Position numbers and translations under genes: made by a program. The notes beneath the pieces were generated by a model that did not search any database, was not told the DNA's origin, and was given only the letters and a program-made list of their open reading frames with translations. Of a stretch of 20,048 nucleotides of DNA, positions 9,534-19,699 are shown in pieces. The stretch comes from Pleurotus ostreatus/Saccharomyces cerevisiae fusant. Taxonomy: Eukaryota; Opisthokonta. The stretch lies in the NCBI GenBank assembly GCA_024196135.1, contig JAMQCK010000556.1, positions 1-20,048 on the forward strand, read 5' to 3'. The first letter of the stretch is position 1. Each line of letters begins with the position of its first letter.

Positions 9534-9845
9534 CCGCGTGCCGCGTGGAACGACGAGCACGTACAAGGGGGCGGCGGCGGGCACGACGGCGGCAACGGTA
9601 ACCACGGCGGCGGCGGCGCATGCTGATGCGACGTCGGAGCCTGAGCCGCCGGCGCGTGCTGCGGAACCGCCCACGACGTCGGGAAACGCCGAAGGTCGCT
9701 CGCCTCGAAGACTTGAAGTTCGCCAGCGGAAATCTGGCCAGGAATCTCAAAGTGTCCGTGAAACAGCGTAAAGCCTTCAAATTAGATGCCCGAGAGCTCA
9801 GTTTGATGGCATCTAACTAGTTGACTACGGTGGGAGACCTAGGTG
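9534..9845 (-). repeat. Right terminal inverted repeat (312 bp)
   Basis: This is the reverse complement of 6363-6674 with a single difference (C at 9641, opposite T at 6567). It carries the mirrored subterminal hairpin at 9782-9790 and 9808-9816. The sequences diverge immediately inside 9534. Confidence 0.95.
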
Positions 9846-9852
9846 TACTGTG
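9846..9852 (+). repeat. Right target site duplication TACTGTG
   Basis: This direct repeat of 6356-6362 begins at the first base after the right inverted repeat. It is followed by GCGAG, which continues the transposase reading frame. Confidence 0.93.
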
Positions 9853-12191
9853 GCGAGTTGCGATATCAGCCGAGTCCCAGAACTGGGGCAGGGTCGCGCA
9901 CGAAGCTTCCACGGAAGCAGTTCACCACCATCCTGCTTGGTCCGCAGATACAGGCGCAGCATCGAGGACCGGAGACGTCAAAACTGATGCAGTATCGTCA
10001 GCGCTGCACGGAAGCGGTCCTGGATGAGCTGAATGCGAACGCAGGAGTCAAGGTCTCACCATATCGCGATTACATCGACGGCGCTGACTATCTCGAGGCG
10101 GTGAATGCCGGGCGCATTGGTCCTGACGATAGCGTGGTTGTGTTGTCAATGGACGGCGCAATGCTCTATCGTAACAAGGCTTCCGACTGCTGGATTTATA
10201 TCTGGCTCTTCATGAATTACGACGTCGATGTGCGCTACAAGAAGCGCTTCGTTGCTATTGGTGGGACCATACCGGGTCCTAACAAGATCCGCAATGCAGA
10301 CAGCTTCCTCTTCACGGGATTGCATCACGTCGCGGCCATTCAGAAAGAGGGCTTGGTGGTGTGGGATGCAGCTACCGAGCGCACCTTCACCGACCACCCA
10401 TTTCTGCACCTGGTGACAGCCGACGGGCCAGCGATGGCCTATCTCGATGGCTTTGTTGGGCACCACGGACGAGTCCACTGCCGCTTTTACTGCCCCATTA
10501 TCGGGCGCCACAAAGTGGGCGGTCCGCATTACTATCCGGCCCGCCTGCGCCCAGATAACTACCATGTTTCTGGATGCGACCATGACGATGTGGACCTTGT
10601 TAACCTCCTTGCCAGCCACAACTCTGTCCAGGCGACAGCGCGCTACAATAAGAACCTGGTCACTGTCGTCAACTCTCCCAACATGACGCGCTACGAGAAG
10701 AACAGGTTGGAGACTGGCATTGTGAAACCCTCGATTTTCAGTGGCCTTCCTCCCGAGCACGTCCTGGGTATCCCTGCAATGTTCGGAGGTGACGCTATGC
10801 ATTTGCCTACCCTCAATATTCCGGACCTGTACATATCCCTCTGGCGCGCGACTATGGACTGCGACACTCGGACTGACAGCAAGGCCGCGTGGCCGTTTGC
10901 TGTATTTAGGGACCCAGCTTCCTGGAAAACCCACGGCAAACATGTCGGCGATGCTATCCCATTTACTCCTGGCTCCTTCGACCGCCCGTCTCGCAACCCT
11001 GCAGAAAAAATATCCAGCGGTTACAAGGCATGGGAATTTCTGCTGTACTTCTACGGCCACTGCCCATGCCTGCTCTTCGGGCTCCTTCCTGAAGCGTACT
11101 ACATTCAATTCTGCAAACTCGCCCGCGCTGTGCGTATTCTCATCGAGGAGAGGATCACGCCAGAGGAGCTGCTTGAGTCGGACGAGCTCATGACGGCGGC
11201 TTCGAATGGCTTTGAAGAGCTCTACGTACAGCGACGCGCTGACCGCCTTCACTTCGTCCGCGCTAGCGTGCACGCTCCCTCGCACATGCCGGGTGAGACC
11301 GAGCGTCTTGGTCCTGGCATGATATACTCTCAGTATACGATGGAGCGCACAATAGGCAACCTTGGCGAGGAAATCAAGCAGCACTCGAACCCATACGCCA
11401 ATCTCGGTGCGCGCGCTGTCCGCCGGTGCCAGATCAATGCCTTGAAGGCCCTGATTCCGGATATCGAGCCCCGCCCAGCTGCCACGGTCCTACCAAAGCG
11501 CGCCAAAACACTAGGGGATGGCTATGCTTTACTTCCACGCAGGGATACGAGGGCACGGCCAACAACTGCACTCGAAGGGCAAGCGATTTACGCCTATCTC
11601 AAAGCACATGGCGCCTCTGCAGAGGAGCTCGAGGGAATTGAAACAACGCCGCCAAAGGTCCGTCGATGGGCTCGCCTCCGCCTTCCAAACGGTCAGACAG
11701 CTCGTTCGCGCTGGAAGGAGGAAAAGAAAGGACTCAGGGTGCGCATGTCTCGAAATGTCAAGGTATTTGCTTCGCATGCATCGAGCTAGCTGGTGCTGAT
11801 CATATTGAACTTGTAGATTGAAACAACGTCGGGCCAGCGCTTTGCAGAGGTGCATTACTACACCCTTATCCCTATCGGAAACAGGGTGCACCCGGTCGCC
11901 ATCGTGTCCCTCTACGGTCCACCGCACGAGGGAATTTACAGGCTTTCTTCGAAGATGTACGTGACCATGCAACATCATCGAGATGTAGACGTGCAGGTCA
12001 TTGATTCCAGATGCATTGCCTCGGTTGTACTCCTTGCGCCGGATCCGCGCTATCCGCTTTTCTTCAAGGACGCATCTGCGGCGAACCGCTACTACTTGGT
12101 GGAGAGGCCGGGAATGGGAATGCTGAGTAGGATTGGCTACAACTACGAAGCTGACGATGATGCTTCCGACGACGATGTAGATGGAATTTAA
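9846..12191 (+). pseudogene. Tnp2-like transposase, catalytic and C-terminal part (interrupted)
   Basis: Exon 9846-11762 resumes the frame at the target duplication (Tyr307-Cys308-Gly309), and exon 11817-12191 follows a 54-nt intron. The DDE-type transposase core of the CACTA/Tnp2 family is clear: VLSMDGAML (Asp about 409), VTADGPAMAY (Asp about 499), GGDAMHLPTLNIPDL (Asp about 622), FDRPSRNPAEKI and YTMERTIGNLGEE. These belong to the Transposase_21 family as I know it. The last exon encodes the usual C-terminal domain (FAEVHYYTLIP, VAIVSLYGPP) and an acidic tail. No ATG lies at the new 5' end, so after the insertion this half has lost its promoter and start codon. It contains no internal stops, which argues that the disruption is recent. 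A 412-residue antisense ORF over 10146-11384 is a shadow. Confidence 0.88.
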
Positions 12192-12459
12192 TCCAGGTGC
12201 TCGGATAGCTCTACCTGCAAGTGCGAGAGGTGGCAAACAAATGCGGACCTACAATTACACGTGACCAATATTCAACGGTGCGTCGTTATTGATCTCGTTG
12301 TCTTCTCACCACCCTGCCGTGACATGAATTTCGCCAGCTACATGCGAGAAGTCCTCTGGCTGCAAAGGGCAGTACATTATTGATATAGGGCGAGCTTGTA
12401 CGAGAGGACACATTGGCTCATTTGGCCAACACATGTGACTGTAAGGTCGAAGAAGTTCG
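12192..12459. other. Spacer between transposase stop and GOGAT relic
   Basis: No gene is seen. CACGTGACCAAT at 12258-12269 combines an E-box core with a CCAAT-type string; the same CACGTGACC also occurs at 4933-4941 on the other side of the transposase gene. It probably contains the 3' UTR and perhaps the right end of the CACTA-like element. Confidence 0.4.
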
Positions 12460-15145
12460 CGTCTTGGGTCGTGACTCACATCCTCCGCGTCCATCGCAGC
12501 CGCGTCGCTTACGCGCCCCTCCTCAATGAATCTCCCTTGAGCACCGACCCCGAGCTCCTCGTTCTCGGCTTCACCGTCAAACAGCGCAACCTCCCCATCC
12601 CCTCCATGGTCACTGACGGCAAGGAGGTGCTCGGCTCCATGGGCCACGCCACCTCACTCGCCGCGATGGCGACCCAGCCGTAGAGCCTCTCCGACTACTT
12701 CCGCCAGCTCTTCGTGCAGGTCACGAAACCCCCAATCGACCCCATCCGCAAGAGCATCGTCATGTCGCTCGAGACGTACGTCGGCCTGGAGGGCAACCTG
12801 CTCGAGATAAAGCCTGAGTAGTGTCACCGCGTCCCCCTCCTGTTGCCCATCCTCGACATCGAGGAAATGAACACGATGAAGAACCTCGAGCTGGCGCACG
12901 GCACGTGGCTGTCGTGCACCTTTGACATCACGCTCCCGAAGGGCGATGGGCTGCCGGGATACCAGATCGCGCTCGAGCGCGTGTGCAGCGAGGCGATGGA
13001 GGCGATTGAGGACGGGAAGAAGGTCATTGTGCTCAGCGACAATGCGACGGGGCCGGAGCGCGTACCGCTGTCTGTGATGATTGCGTGCGGTGGCGTACAC
13101 CACCATCTTGTCGCGCACAAGATGCGCGCAAAGGTGGCGCTCATGATTGAGACTGGCGAGGCACGCGATGTTCACCGCTGCTGTGTTCTTCTTGAATACG
13201 GCGCGGACGCGATCTGCCCGTGGCTCATGATGGAGACCTTCCACAAGGTCGGACGCGAGGGATTGTGAGTTCTCATCCTCGTCTTACCAGATATTACAAT
13301 GTTTACTCTACTTCAGGGTAAAGGACAATAAGACTGTCCCACAGCTCATGGAGAACTACCGCCACTCACCCGACAATGGCATCCTCAAGGTCATGTTGAA
13401 GATGGGTATCTCGACGCTCGCGTCCTACAAAGGCGCCCACATCTTCGAGATCATGGGTCTTCACAGCCAAGTCGCCCAGCGCTGCTTCACTGGTACCGCG
13501 AGCCGTGTCCAGGGTGCGACTTTCAACGTCCTCGCGCTCAATGCCTTCGAGCTCCACGAGCGTGGCTGGCCGAGCCGCTACACCGAGATCCCTCCGGGTA
13601 TGCCCCAGTCCGGCGAGTACCACTGGCGCGACGGCGGCGAGCCGCACATCAACAACCCTGCCGGCATCGCCAACCTACGCCGTCCGCGAGAAGAACCAGA
13701 GCGCCTTCAACGCCTACATCCGCAACGCCAATGAGCAGACGAAGCGCGTGCACCTTCGTGGCCTCCTCGAGTTCAAGTTCGAGAACGCGATGCCGATCCC
13801 GATTGAGCAGGTCGAGCTGTGGAACGCGATCGTCCGCCGCTTCGTCGCGGGTGCGATGTCGTACGTCTCCATCTCCATGGAGGTGCACTCGACTCCCATG
13901 AACCGTCTTGGCGGCAAGTCGAACACGGGCGAGGGTGGCGAGGACGCCGAGCGCTCGAACGTCCTGCCCACCGGCGACACCATGCGCTCCGCCATCAAGC
14001 AGGTCGCCTCCGGCCGCTTCGGTGTCACCTCAAACTACCTCGCCGATGCCGACGAGCTGCAGTTCAAGATGGCGCAGGGCGCGAAGCCCGGCGAGGGCGG
14101 TGAGCTACCCTGCCACAAGGTCTCGCAGTCCATCGCGCGGATGCGGCACTCAACGGCCGGCGTCGGCCTCATCTCCCCTCCTCTGCACCACGACATCTAC
14201 TCCATCGAGGACCTGAAGCAGCTGATCTACGACCTGAAGTGCGCGAACCCGCGCGCGAGGGTGTCCATGAAGCTCGTGTCCGAGGTCGGCGTCGATATCG
14301 TCGCGAGCGGCGTGCGAAGGCGGACCACATTCTCATCTCGGGCCACGATGGTGGTACGGGTGCGGCGCGCTGGACGAGTATCAAGAGCGCGGATTTGCCG
14401 TGGGAGCTTTGTCTTGCGGAGACACCAGAGACGCTTGTGTTGAACGACCTTCGTGGGCGTGTCACTGTGCAGACCGACGGTCAGATCCGTACTGGACGTG
14501 ACATCGCCATCGCCTGTATGCTCGGCGCGGAGGAATGGGGCTTCGCTACGGCGCCGCTCATCGCTATGGGCTGCATTATGATGAGAAAGTGCCATCGTAA
14601 GTTTCTTGTTCTTTCTCATTGGACAGCATTCTGACCGCTCTCCCCTCAGTCAACACCTGCCCTGTTGGCATCGCCATACAGGACCCTCAGCTTCGCGCCA
14701 AGTTCGCTGGCCAGCCCGAGCAGGTCATCAGCTTCTTCTACTATCTCGCTGAAGACCTTTGTGCAATTATGGCGAAGCTCGGCTTCCGCACGATCAACGA
14801 GATGGTCGGCTGCACGGAGATGCTTAAGGTCAACGAGGTACCGCACCCCGAAGACCGCGCACCTCGACTTGTCCGCTGTCCTCAAGCCCGCGTAGCAAAT
14901 GCGCCCTGGCGCCGCTACGCACCACATCCGCTCGCAGGACCACAAGCTCTACATCTCACTAGACAACAAATTCATTGACGAGCCGGAGCCCGCGCTCACG
15001 AAGGGCCTTGCTGTCCATATCGAGTGCGACGTCACCAATACCGACCGTGCGCTCGGTACCTCCCTGTCGTACAAGGTCTCGAAGCAGTACAGTGAGAAGG
15101 GCTTGCCCAAGGACACCATTTGTATCTCGATCAAGGATTCGGACG
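12460..15145 (+). pseudogene. Glutamate synthase (NADH-GOGAT) internal fragment, degraded
   Basis: The deduced pieces match the middle of fungal GOGAT, which makes two glutamates from glutamine and 2-oxoglutarate. Recognisable stretches include [97 protein letters not shown] and [15 protein letters not shown]. The [3Fe-4S] cysteines of the C-x5-C-x4-C motif also remain (codons 14572, 14590 and 14658). The N-terminal glutaminase domain and the C-terminal glucan-like and NADH-binding parts are absent. Lesions are TAG at 12681 and 12819, a frameshift with about 5 bases lost near 13674, three codons lost near 13895, a frameshift near 14317, another near 14838, and TAG at 14893. Substitutions affect normally invariant residues, for example SYVSISME for SYGSISME. 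Introns at 13265-13316 and 14597-14649 are kept, so the copy arose from DNA, not from mRNA. Confidence 0.9.
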
Positions 15146-15475
15146 AGGTGCATGATGACGCCAGAGAAGTAGCTTGTGAGCTCGAAGTGGGTGAGCATGG
15201 TGATGAGCACAGTCACGAGGTCGAGAATGGGGGAGTATCGAAAAGTGCAATGTGCCCAGCTGACACTTGAGGCGAATTTGAGGAGCAAATACGGGCAGGA
15301 GACCTCGCTACACTAGATTTTTTATGACAAGATCTAATGTTACGGAGTTGATGTTGAACAAACATGTGATCCTGGGTATCAAATCACGTGTGAAGGCCGA
15401 ATATCCCAAGCGCGGCGACGACGAACCTCGCCATACCTTATGCTCAGGCTCAGAGACAGCGACCACAACACTGAC
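15146..15475 (+). promoter_or_regulatory. 5' region of the 652-residue protein gene
   Basis: GOGAT similarity fades at about 15145. The rest should hold the promoter of the downstream gene. CACGTG at 15385-15390, 86 bp before the chosen ATG, is the only motif I would flag. An in-frame upstream ATG at 15440 is possible, but 15476 gives the more natural start. Confidence 0.35.
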
Positions 15476-17732
15476 ATGGACTCCGAGACGCTTATGTCCA
15501 TGGCCCTCGACGATCCTCTGCAGTCCAGCCTCTCCTTAGGGCTGTTACGACCTCAAGCAGGAAGCACTACATCAAAAACTTCGTTGACGGAGGTCGAGCA
15601 AGCCTACTGGGGAAGCGGCACATCCGCGTCCTCCCCAAGCTTAGATAACATGTCCTACAGTGGCATGAGACTGTCGTCACCTTCCCCAAGCTTCCGCACA
15701 GCGTCGCCAGCCACCTATGATTTCCACGCCCTCAACAACACCATAACAACGCGAGTCCGTGAGCTTGAGCAGCAGAACATGCTGCTCATGCAGCAGAACT
15801 ATCGTCTGCTAGGGGAGAATCAAGGAATCAAGTGAGTTTGGGCCTGTACATAGCCGAAGACGAGACTTACCAGCTTGATGTAGGCAGGCATACGACGCTC
15901 TTCTCCAACGGCTACCACCCAATAGTCAAAGTCCGGCGAACCTCACGGCAGATCAGCCCCATGCTATACCTCCAGCCACAGCCGCCGAAGCTGCGCTCGC
16001 TGCTGTACGAAACCCTCCCCCGTTCACTTTGCTGCTGGAGCGAAGTTACAAGGACGTGCAGTTCTGGCATGCAAAGAAGTTCACCGTGTATCTGGACGCC
16101 AGACAGAACGCGGCGAAACTCAACGCGACGTCCGATCCCGACCTCCCGTATCACTTCCTCGAGACAGAATCGGGCCGACCGATAAACGAAGCGGACTCGA
16201 AAAGGCGGTCGAAGATATGCGAGACCTTGTACACCATCTGGCATGGTTTGCTAGAGGTACCTGGCCTTCTCCCAAAGACGTGGGGTAAGGCCAGTCACGC
16301 TGTCAAAACGTATGTTCTCGCCACGTTAGAGCAGGCGTACCCAGAGCTACAGTTGTGCGATGGCCATTACAAGGCGCAGAAGCTGGCGACCATAATCTAC
16401 CCAGCGTTCGTCAGGACCCACAAAGTGCCGCACGAGAGCCGGTCCATCAAGACGGAGGGTAACACGAGCCCATCGACCACCGACGTGAAGGAGTTCGTTG
16501 GAGGGGTCAGCCAGCGGACGAGCACGAAGCGCGGGACAAGCGTGGATTCGGAGAAGGGAGAGGAGAGGATCAAGAGATTGAAGATGCCGGTGCGCCATCT
16601 GCTTGCGCCTAGGTTGTCCATACACTGACAGAAGCAGATTGTGTCCGTGCTCAATCGACGAAAACAGGCGCCAGGGTCCTCGCCGCTGTCAGCTGTGACG
16701 AGCGTCACATCCTCTGCGGTGATCGACGTGCCGACCATCTCTTCCCAGGCCACCATCACATCGACGGCAGCAGCTCCTGCCCCCATCTCTCCGTCACCCC
16801 CGCTTTCTGTACCTGCAGCAAAACCCTCACCTGAACGATGCGATGGAGCTGCCGAGGAGGAGCTGCCAGAGCAGACATCCGACGACGCCAATGAGAGCGC
16901 TGCAGAAGGCAAAGCGGTGCGTGCTTGTGCTTTCGTCGTTTATCCAAGCTGATCTCCGCGCAGGTGGACGCCCGTACTGTCATAGAGATGGCAAGCAACG
17001 TAGCTCCGCGCCAAGTCAATGCGCTCCTCGATATAGCTCCATCTGCTCGCACGAGAACGACGTCTTTCGAGGCACTTCCATTCACATATCCTACATCCGC
17101 CCCTTCCACCGACAATCCTCCTGCCAGTCTAAGTCCGGCAATTGCATCGGCAACTCTGGAGCCCACCACACTGCTATCCCCACGCGAAGGGAACACAACG
17201 TCGTTCTCAATGCCGACGTCATCCCCCGCGGCTACTACCATCCCCTCCTCGACACCACCGACCGCGACTCCTGGCGAAAAGCACCCTCCCCCCGAGAGCA
17301 GTGCTATCCACACCCGTGTCAAGACAACCACAACTCGCAAGACCGCTGCAAGCAGCAAGGTCACACCCTAGTACGGTCGTTCTCCGCATGTGTATATAAC
17401 CGCATCCTCACCATTCATGTAGCCGACTCTGCCGTCAAGACTTCGAGCGAACACATAGCCATATTCGGAGTGGTGCAGAGATGACGGCTGCTTTCAAGGC
17501 GCACTACAAGGCACTTGCCCAACACGACAGAGATGTGCGTCGCTTCGGGGTTTGACTTACGTGCGAAGGCTTACCTTTGTGTGTAGGAATGGTCTGCGAA
17601 GGCGACGCGGGCGAATGAAGGCCTTGCTCAGGTAAGTACCTGCTTTTGATAGCTTCGTCGTACTGATCTCATTCTTAGGCTGCAACGTCGTCCGAATCAG
17701 CACCACCAGGGGAGTTGTCCGGGACAATATAA
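15476..17732 (+). CDS. Coiled-coil protein of unknown function with HMG-like C-terminus
   Basis: Seven exons, 15476-15831, 15884-16589, 16638-16916, 16964-17370, 17423-17534, 17587-17631 and 17679-17732, give 652 residues. The introns are 47-52 nt, all GT-AG, and all phases close. Residues about 92-130 form a Leu- and Gln-rich coiled coil (VRELEQQNMLLMQQN). Residues about 168-295 are a compact domain with LETESGRPI, PKTWGKAS, LQLCDGHYKAQKLA and YPAF. I recall this as a recurrent module in uncharacterised mushroom-fungus proteins. A long Ser/Thr/Pro-rich linker follows (about 300-580). Residues about 584-635 (LCRQDFERTHS, FKAHYKALAQHDRDEW) form a small helical segment resembling the end of an HMG box. 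These parts suggest a nuclear protein, but no function is established. The apparent stop TAG at 17369-17371 is split by the fourth intron (donor at 17371), and using that donor brings three downstream exons into frame. Confidence 0.78.
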
Positions 17733-18674
17733 GTTTAATGGTTTCTATTTTACGCATTCCCGCACGTTCTGTATGCTTCTTTACCATCATATGACAGCAT
17801 TTTTGGGTCTGACCACAGCGAATACCATCGGTTGTGAGAGAATGCTCTCTCAGCTGGGCAAAACTGCCCTCGTCAGAACCCGACATATCTCGTACGAATT
17901 AAATATGATAAAGGTCGCTTTTTCGAGGACGAGAACTGACTGTGTCGGATTATCCGATCTCGTCACATCACGGTTGCTCTCGCCAGAACGGGTTTTCACT
18001 GGGATTTACTGTTGATTTTCGAAATTTATGGCCGTCTAGCCGTAGGCGACGGACGGTCCGCGCCTTTCCAGGGTCTGAAGGGCCCACCATATTCTACTAT
18101 ATCCTGCGAGCGGTTGCGAGGCAATGCGCTTTAGTATGTCTGCTCTGCGATTTTGTCAGCCCACATGACGCACTCAACGGGCTGCAAGGGACATACCCGA
18201 TGAGAGGCGGAGATGGACCCATATAATACTGATCAAAGGGTATCCTGACCTAGCATAGTATGTGCACTCAAAGTGGCGTTGAGAGGCGCCCTCGACGGGC
18301 CAGTCGCGCGGCACCGCTGACCGTCAATACATGTGCCCTTGAAGAGCACAAAGCTCGACCTGGAGGACCTCGCCGAATTCCTGCCGGAGCGTTGCATCGA
18401 CTCAGACCCTTCCTTCTGAAGTGCCTTCGGCCGCAGGACTCGTGGGTGATGGGCGCGTCTGGCGATGAACTGTACACAGGGATATTATCAGACAAAGGTC
18501 TACGACTCGCTTTGGATGTGCGAAGCGTCGTCGAAGGGACATGGCGCGAACAGACAAATTTGGAAGCAGAGCCGACATTGGTCAGAAACACGGTGAAGTT
18601 CAAGACCAGGAGATAGCCGACCCCGACTGCGATTATCTTCTCGATCCTGGTCCTTCTTTCCATCGAAAACCTAT
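17733..18674. other. Intergenic region without a supported gene
   Basis: The first part is AT-richer and probably the 3' UTR of the upstream gene. A short coding-like stretch at about 18339-18419 (+) reads KLDLEDLAEFLPERC and ends in TGA, with coding-like third positions but no start or convincing partner exon. The ORF 18260-18616 in another frame has no resemblance to any family I know. Confidence 0.4.
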
Positions 18675-19699
18675 CTACTTCATGAACTGAGACAGCGGAG
18701 GAATCGCCTGCATCCTTCTTTGCGCCCGAGCCATCCAGTCCTTCCGCAGGTAATTGCAGTACAGCTCCTTCGGCGTGTCCGTCGCCTTCCTATGCTGGCC
18801 GCAGTACTCGCCTGCGATTACGTCCGTTCCGGCAAAAAGGACGTCCAAGTTCGACGGCGAGAGATGGGTTTGAACGTGAGCACGAGACACGGCGTCCTGA
18901 ATCTTCGTCCAGGCGGAGCAGGTCTTGTGGCTGTTTTCAGCAACGAGGGTGAATAAGGCCTTGTCGATCTGGTGGAAGTTGTCGTTGTATTGAACCTGCG
19001 CGGCACGAGTGGCAAGGACGTGACCGAGAATTACGAGAAGATAGACTTACCCAGGCGATAAACAGAGGCAAGTAGTCGAAGGTCCCGAGAGCAGCGCTCA
19101 CAGGCGTGCCAATCGACAGCGGGGCCGTGCGATCCAGCAGGTCCATGTATCCGTGCTTGCAGGCGTATGACATCACCTTCAAAGGATGATCCTTGTATGC
19201 CATGCTGGATGTTACGTTAGCTCGTGCGCGCCGCTACCATCCGCCGCACGATGCGCACCTCATCCTGACGTTCGCGATGCTCATAGCCGGGAACACGCGG
19301 TACTTCTCCGCGGCTTCCGCGAACTTGAACAGCTGGGTGAAGGGGATGCTGTCGAGCAGCGGGTGCCGGCGAGGGTGGACGAAGGCGAAGAGGGTCTCGA
19401 GCGTCTCGCTATCTTCCTCGAGCGCTGTATTCTCGCCGGGAGTAGCGGGCACATCGACGGCGAGTGGTCCGTCGGTTGCCCATTTCAGATAGCGACGATC
19501 GACGTTGAGGAGAACGCCATCGCAAGAGCGGAAGACGATGATCTCGCCCTCGGTAGAATAGACTTCATGGATTTAATGAGCGCAAGGGCAAAGCGCCTAC
19601 GGTCAAGAAGGGGCACTCACATATGACTGACTGCCTACCAGAAGGCTGTGTATCAGTGGAAGGGTATGGGAGGACGTCGGGCTCGTCGAGAGGGAACAT
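18675..19699 (-). CDS. BTB/POZ domain protein
   Basis: Four minus-strand exons, 19699-19621, 19562-19259, 19204-19051 and 18995-18675, give 285 residues; introns are 58, 54 and 55 nt. The start follows CACC (CACCATGTT) and all phases close. The BTB/POZ fold covers about residues 27-130. FYSTEGEIIVFRSCDGVLL matches the usual D-I-I-F-R-S-x-D-G-V-L opening, with Glu-Gly-Glu in place of the usual Asp. It is followed by RRYLKWAT, LETLFAFVHPRRHP and FAEAAEKYRVFPAMSI. Residues about 130-180 are the usual follow-on helices (VMSYACKHGYMDLLD). The C-terminal third has several cysteines (ENSHKTCSAW, GEYCGQH, LYCNYL) typical of the large mushroom-fungus BTB families. BTB domains mediate dimerisation and Cullin3-adaptor or transcription roles; the partner of this one is unknown. 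Confidence 0.85.

Larger units (their letters stand above)
6363..9845. mobile_element. 3.5-kb long-TIR DNA element, non-autonomous, family unassigned
   Basis: The element spans 3,483 bp, begins CACCTAGGTCTCCCACCG and ends with its reverse complement. The 312-bp inverted repeats (6363-6674 and 9534-9845) are gap-free and differ only at 6567 (T) versus 9641. The flanking 7-bp direct repeat and the restored target frame prove the boundaries. Inverted repeats of this length with a 7-bp duplication do not fit CACTA, Tc1/mariner or piggyBac. Mutator-like, P-like or hAT-like elements are possible, but I cannot assign it. The 2,859-bp interior has no ORF with transposase motifs in any frame, so the element probably depends on an enzyme encoded elsewhere. 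Confidence 0.92.
5278..12191 (+). mobile_element. CACTA/EnSpm-like DNA transposon (coding core), split by a second element
   Basis: The span covers the transposase gene; the outer ends of the transposon are not identified. Recognition rests on the Tnp2-type transposase in two pieces, 5278-6362 and 9853-12191. The joined model has exons 5278-5628, 5685-5736, 5788-6191, 6245-6362 plus 9853-11762, and 11817-12191, for 1069 residues. There is no premature stop or frameshift apart from the 3.49-kb interruption. Every intron is 51-56 nt with good splice sites, which implies the element was intact when it was hit. CACTA elements move by cut-and-paste with a DDE transposase and make 2-3 bp target duplications. 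The degraded glutamate synthase fragment begins about 270 bp after the transposase stop and could lie inside the same element. Confidence 0.8.

Noticed and set aside
10146..11384. 412-codon antisense ORF
   Set aside because: Exact shadow of the conserved Tnp2 DDE exon on the plus strand.
12819..12823. TAGTG as a possible 3' CACTA terminus
   Set aside because: It lies inside the GOGAT relic where a CAG-to-TAG change explains it, and no matching inverted sequence was found upstream of 5278.
17369..17371. TAG as the true stop of the 652-residue protein gene
   Set aside because: A consensus donor at 17371 opens a 52-nt phase-2 intron whose removal restores a conserved downstream segment.
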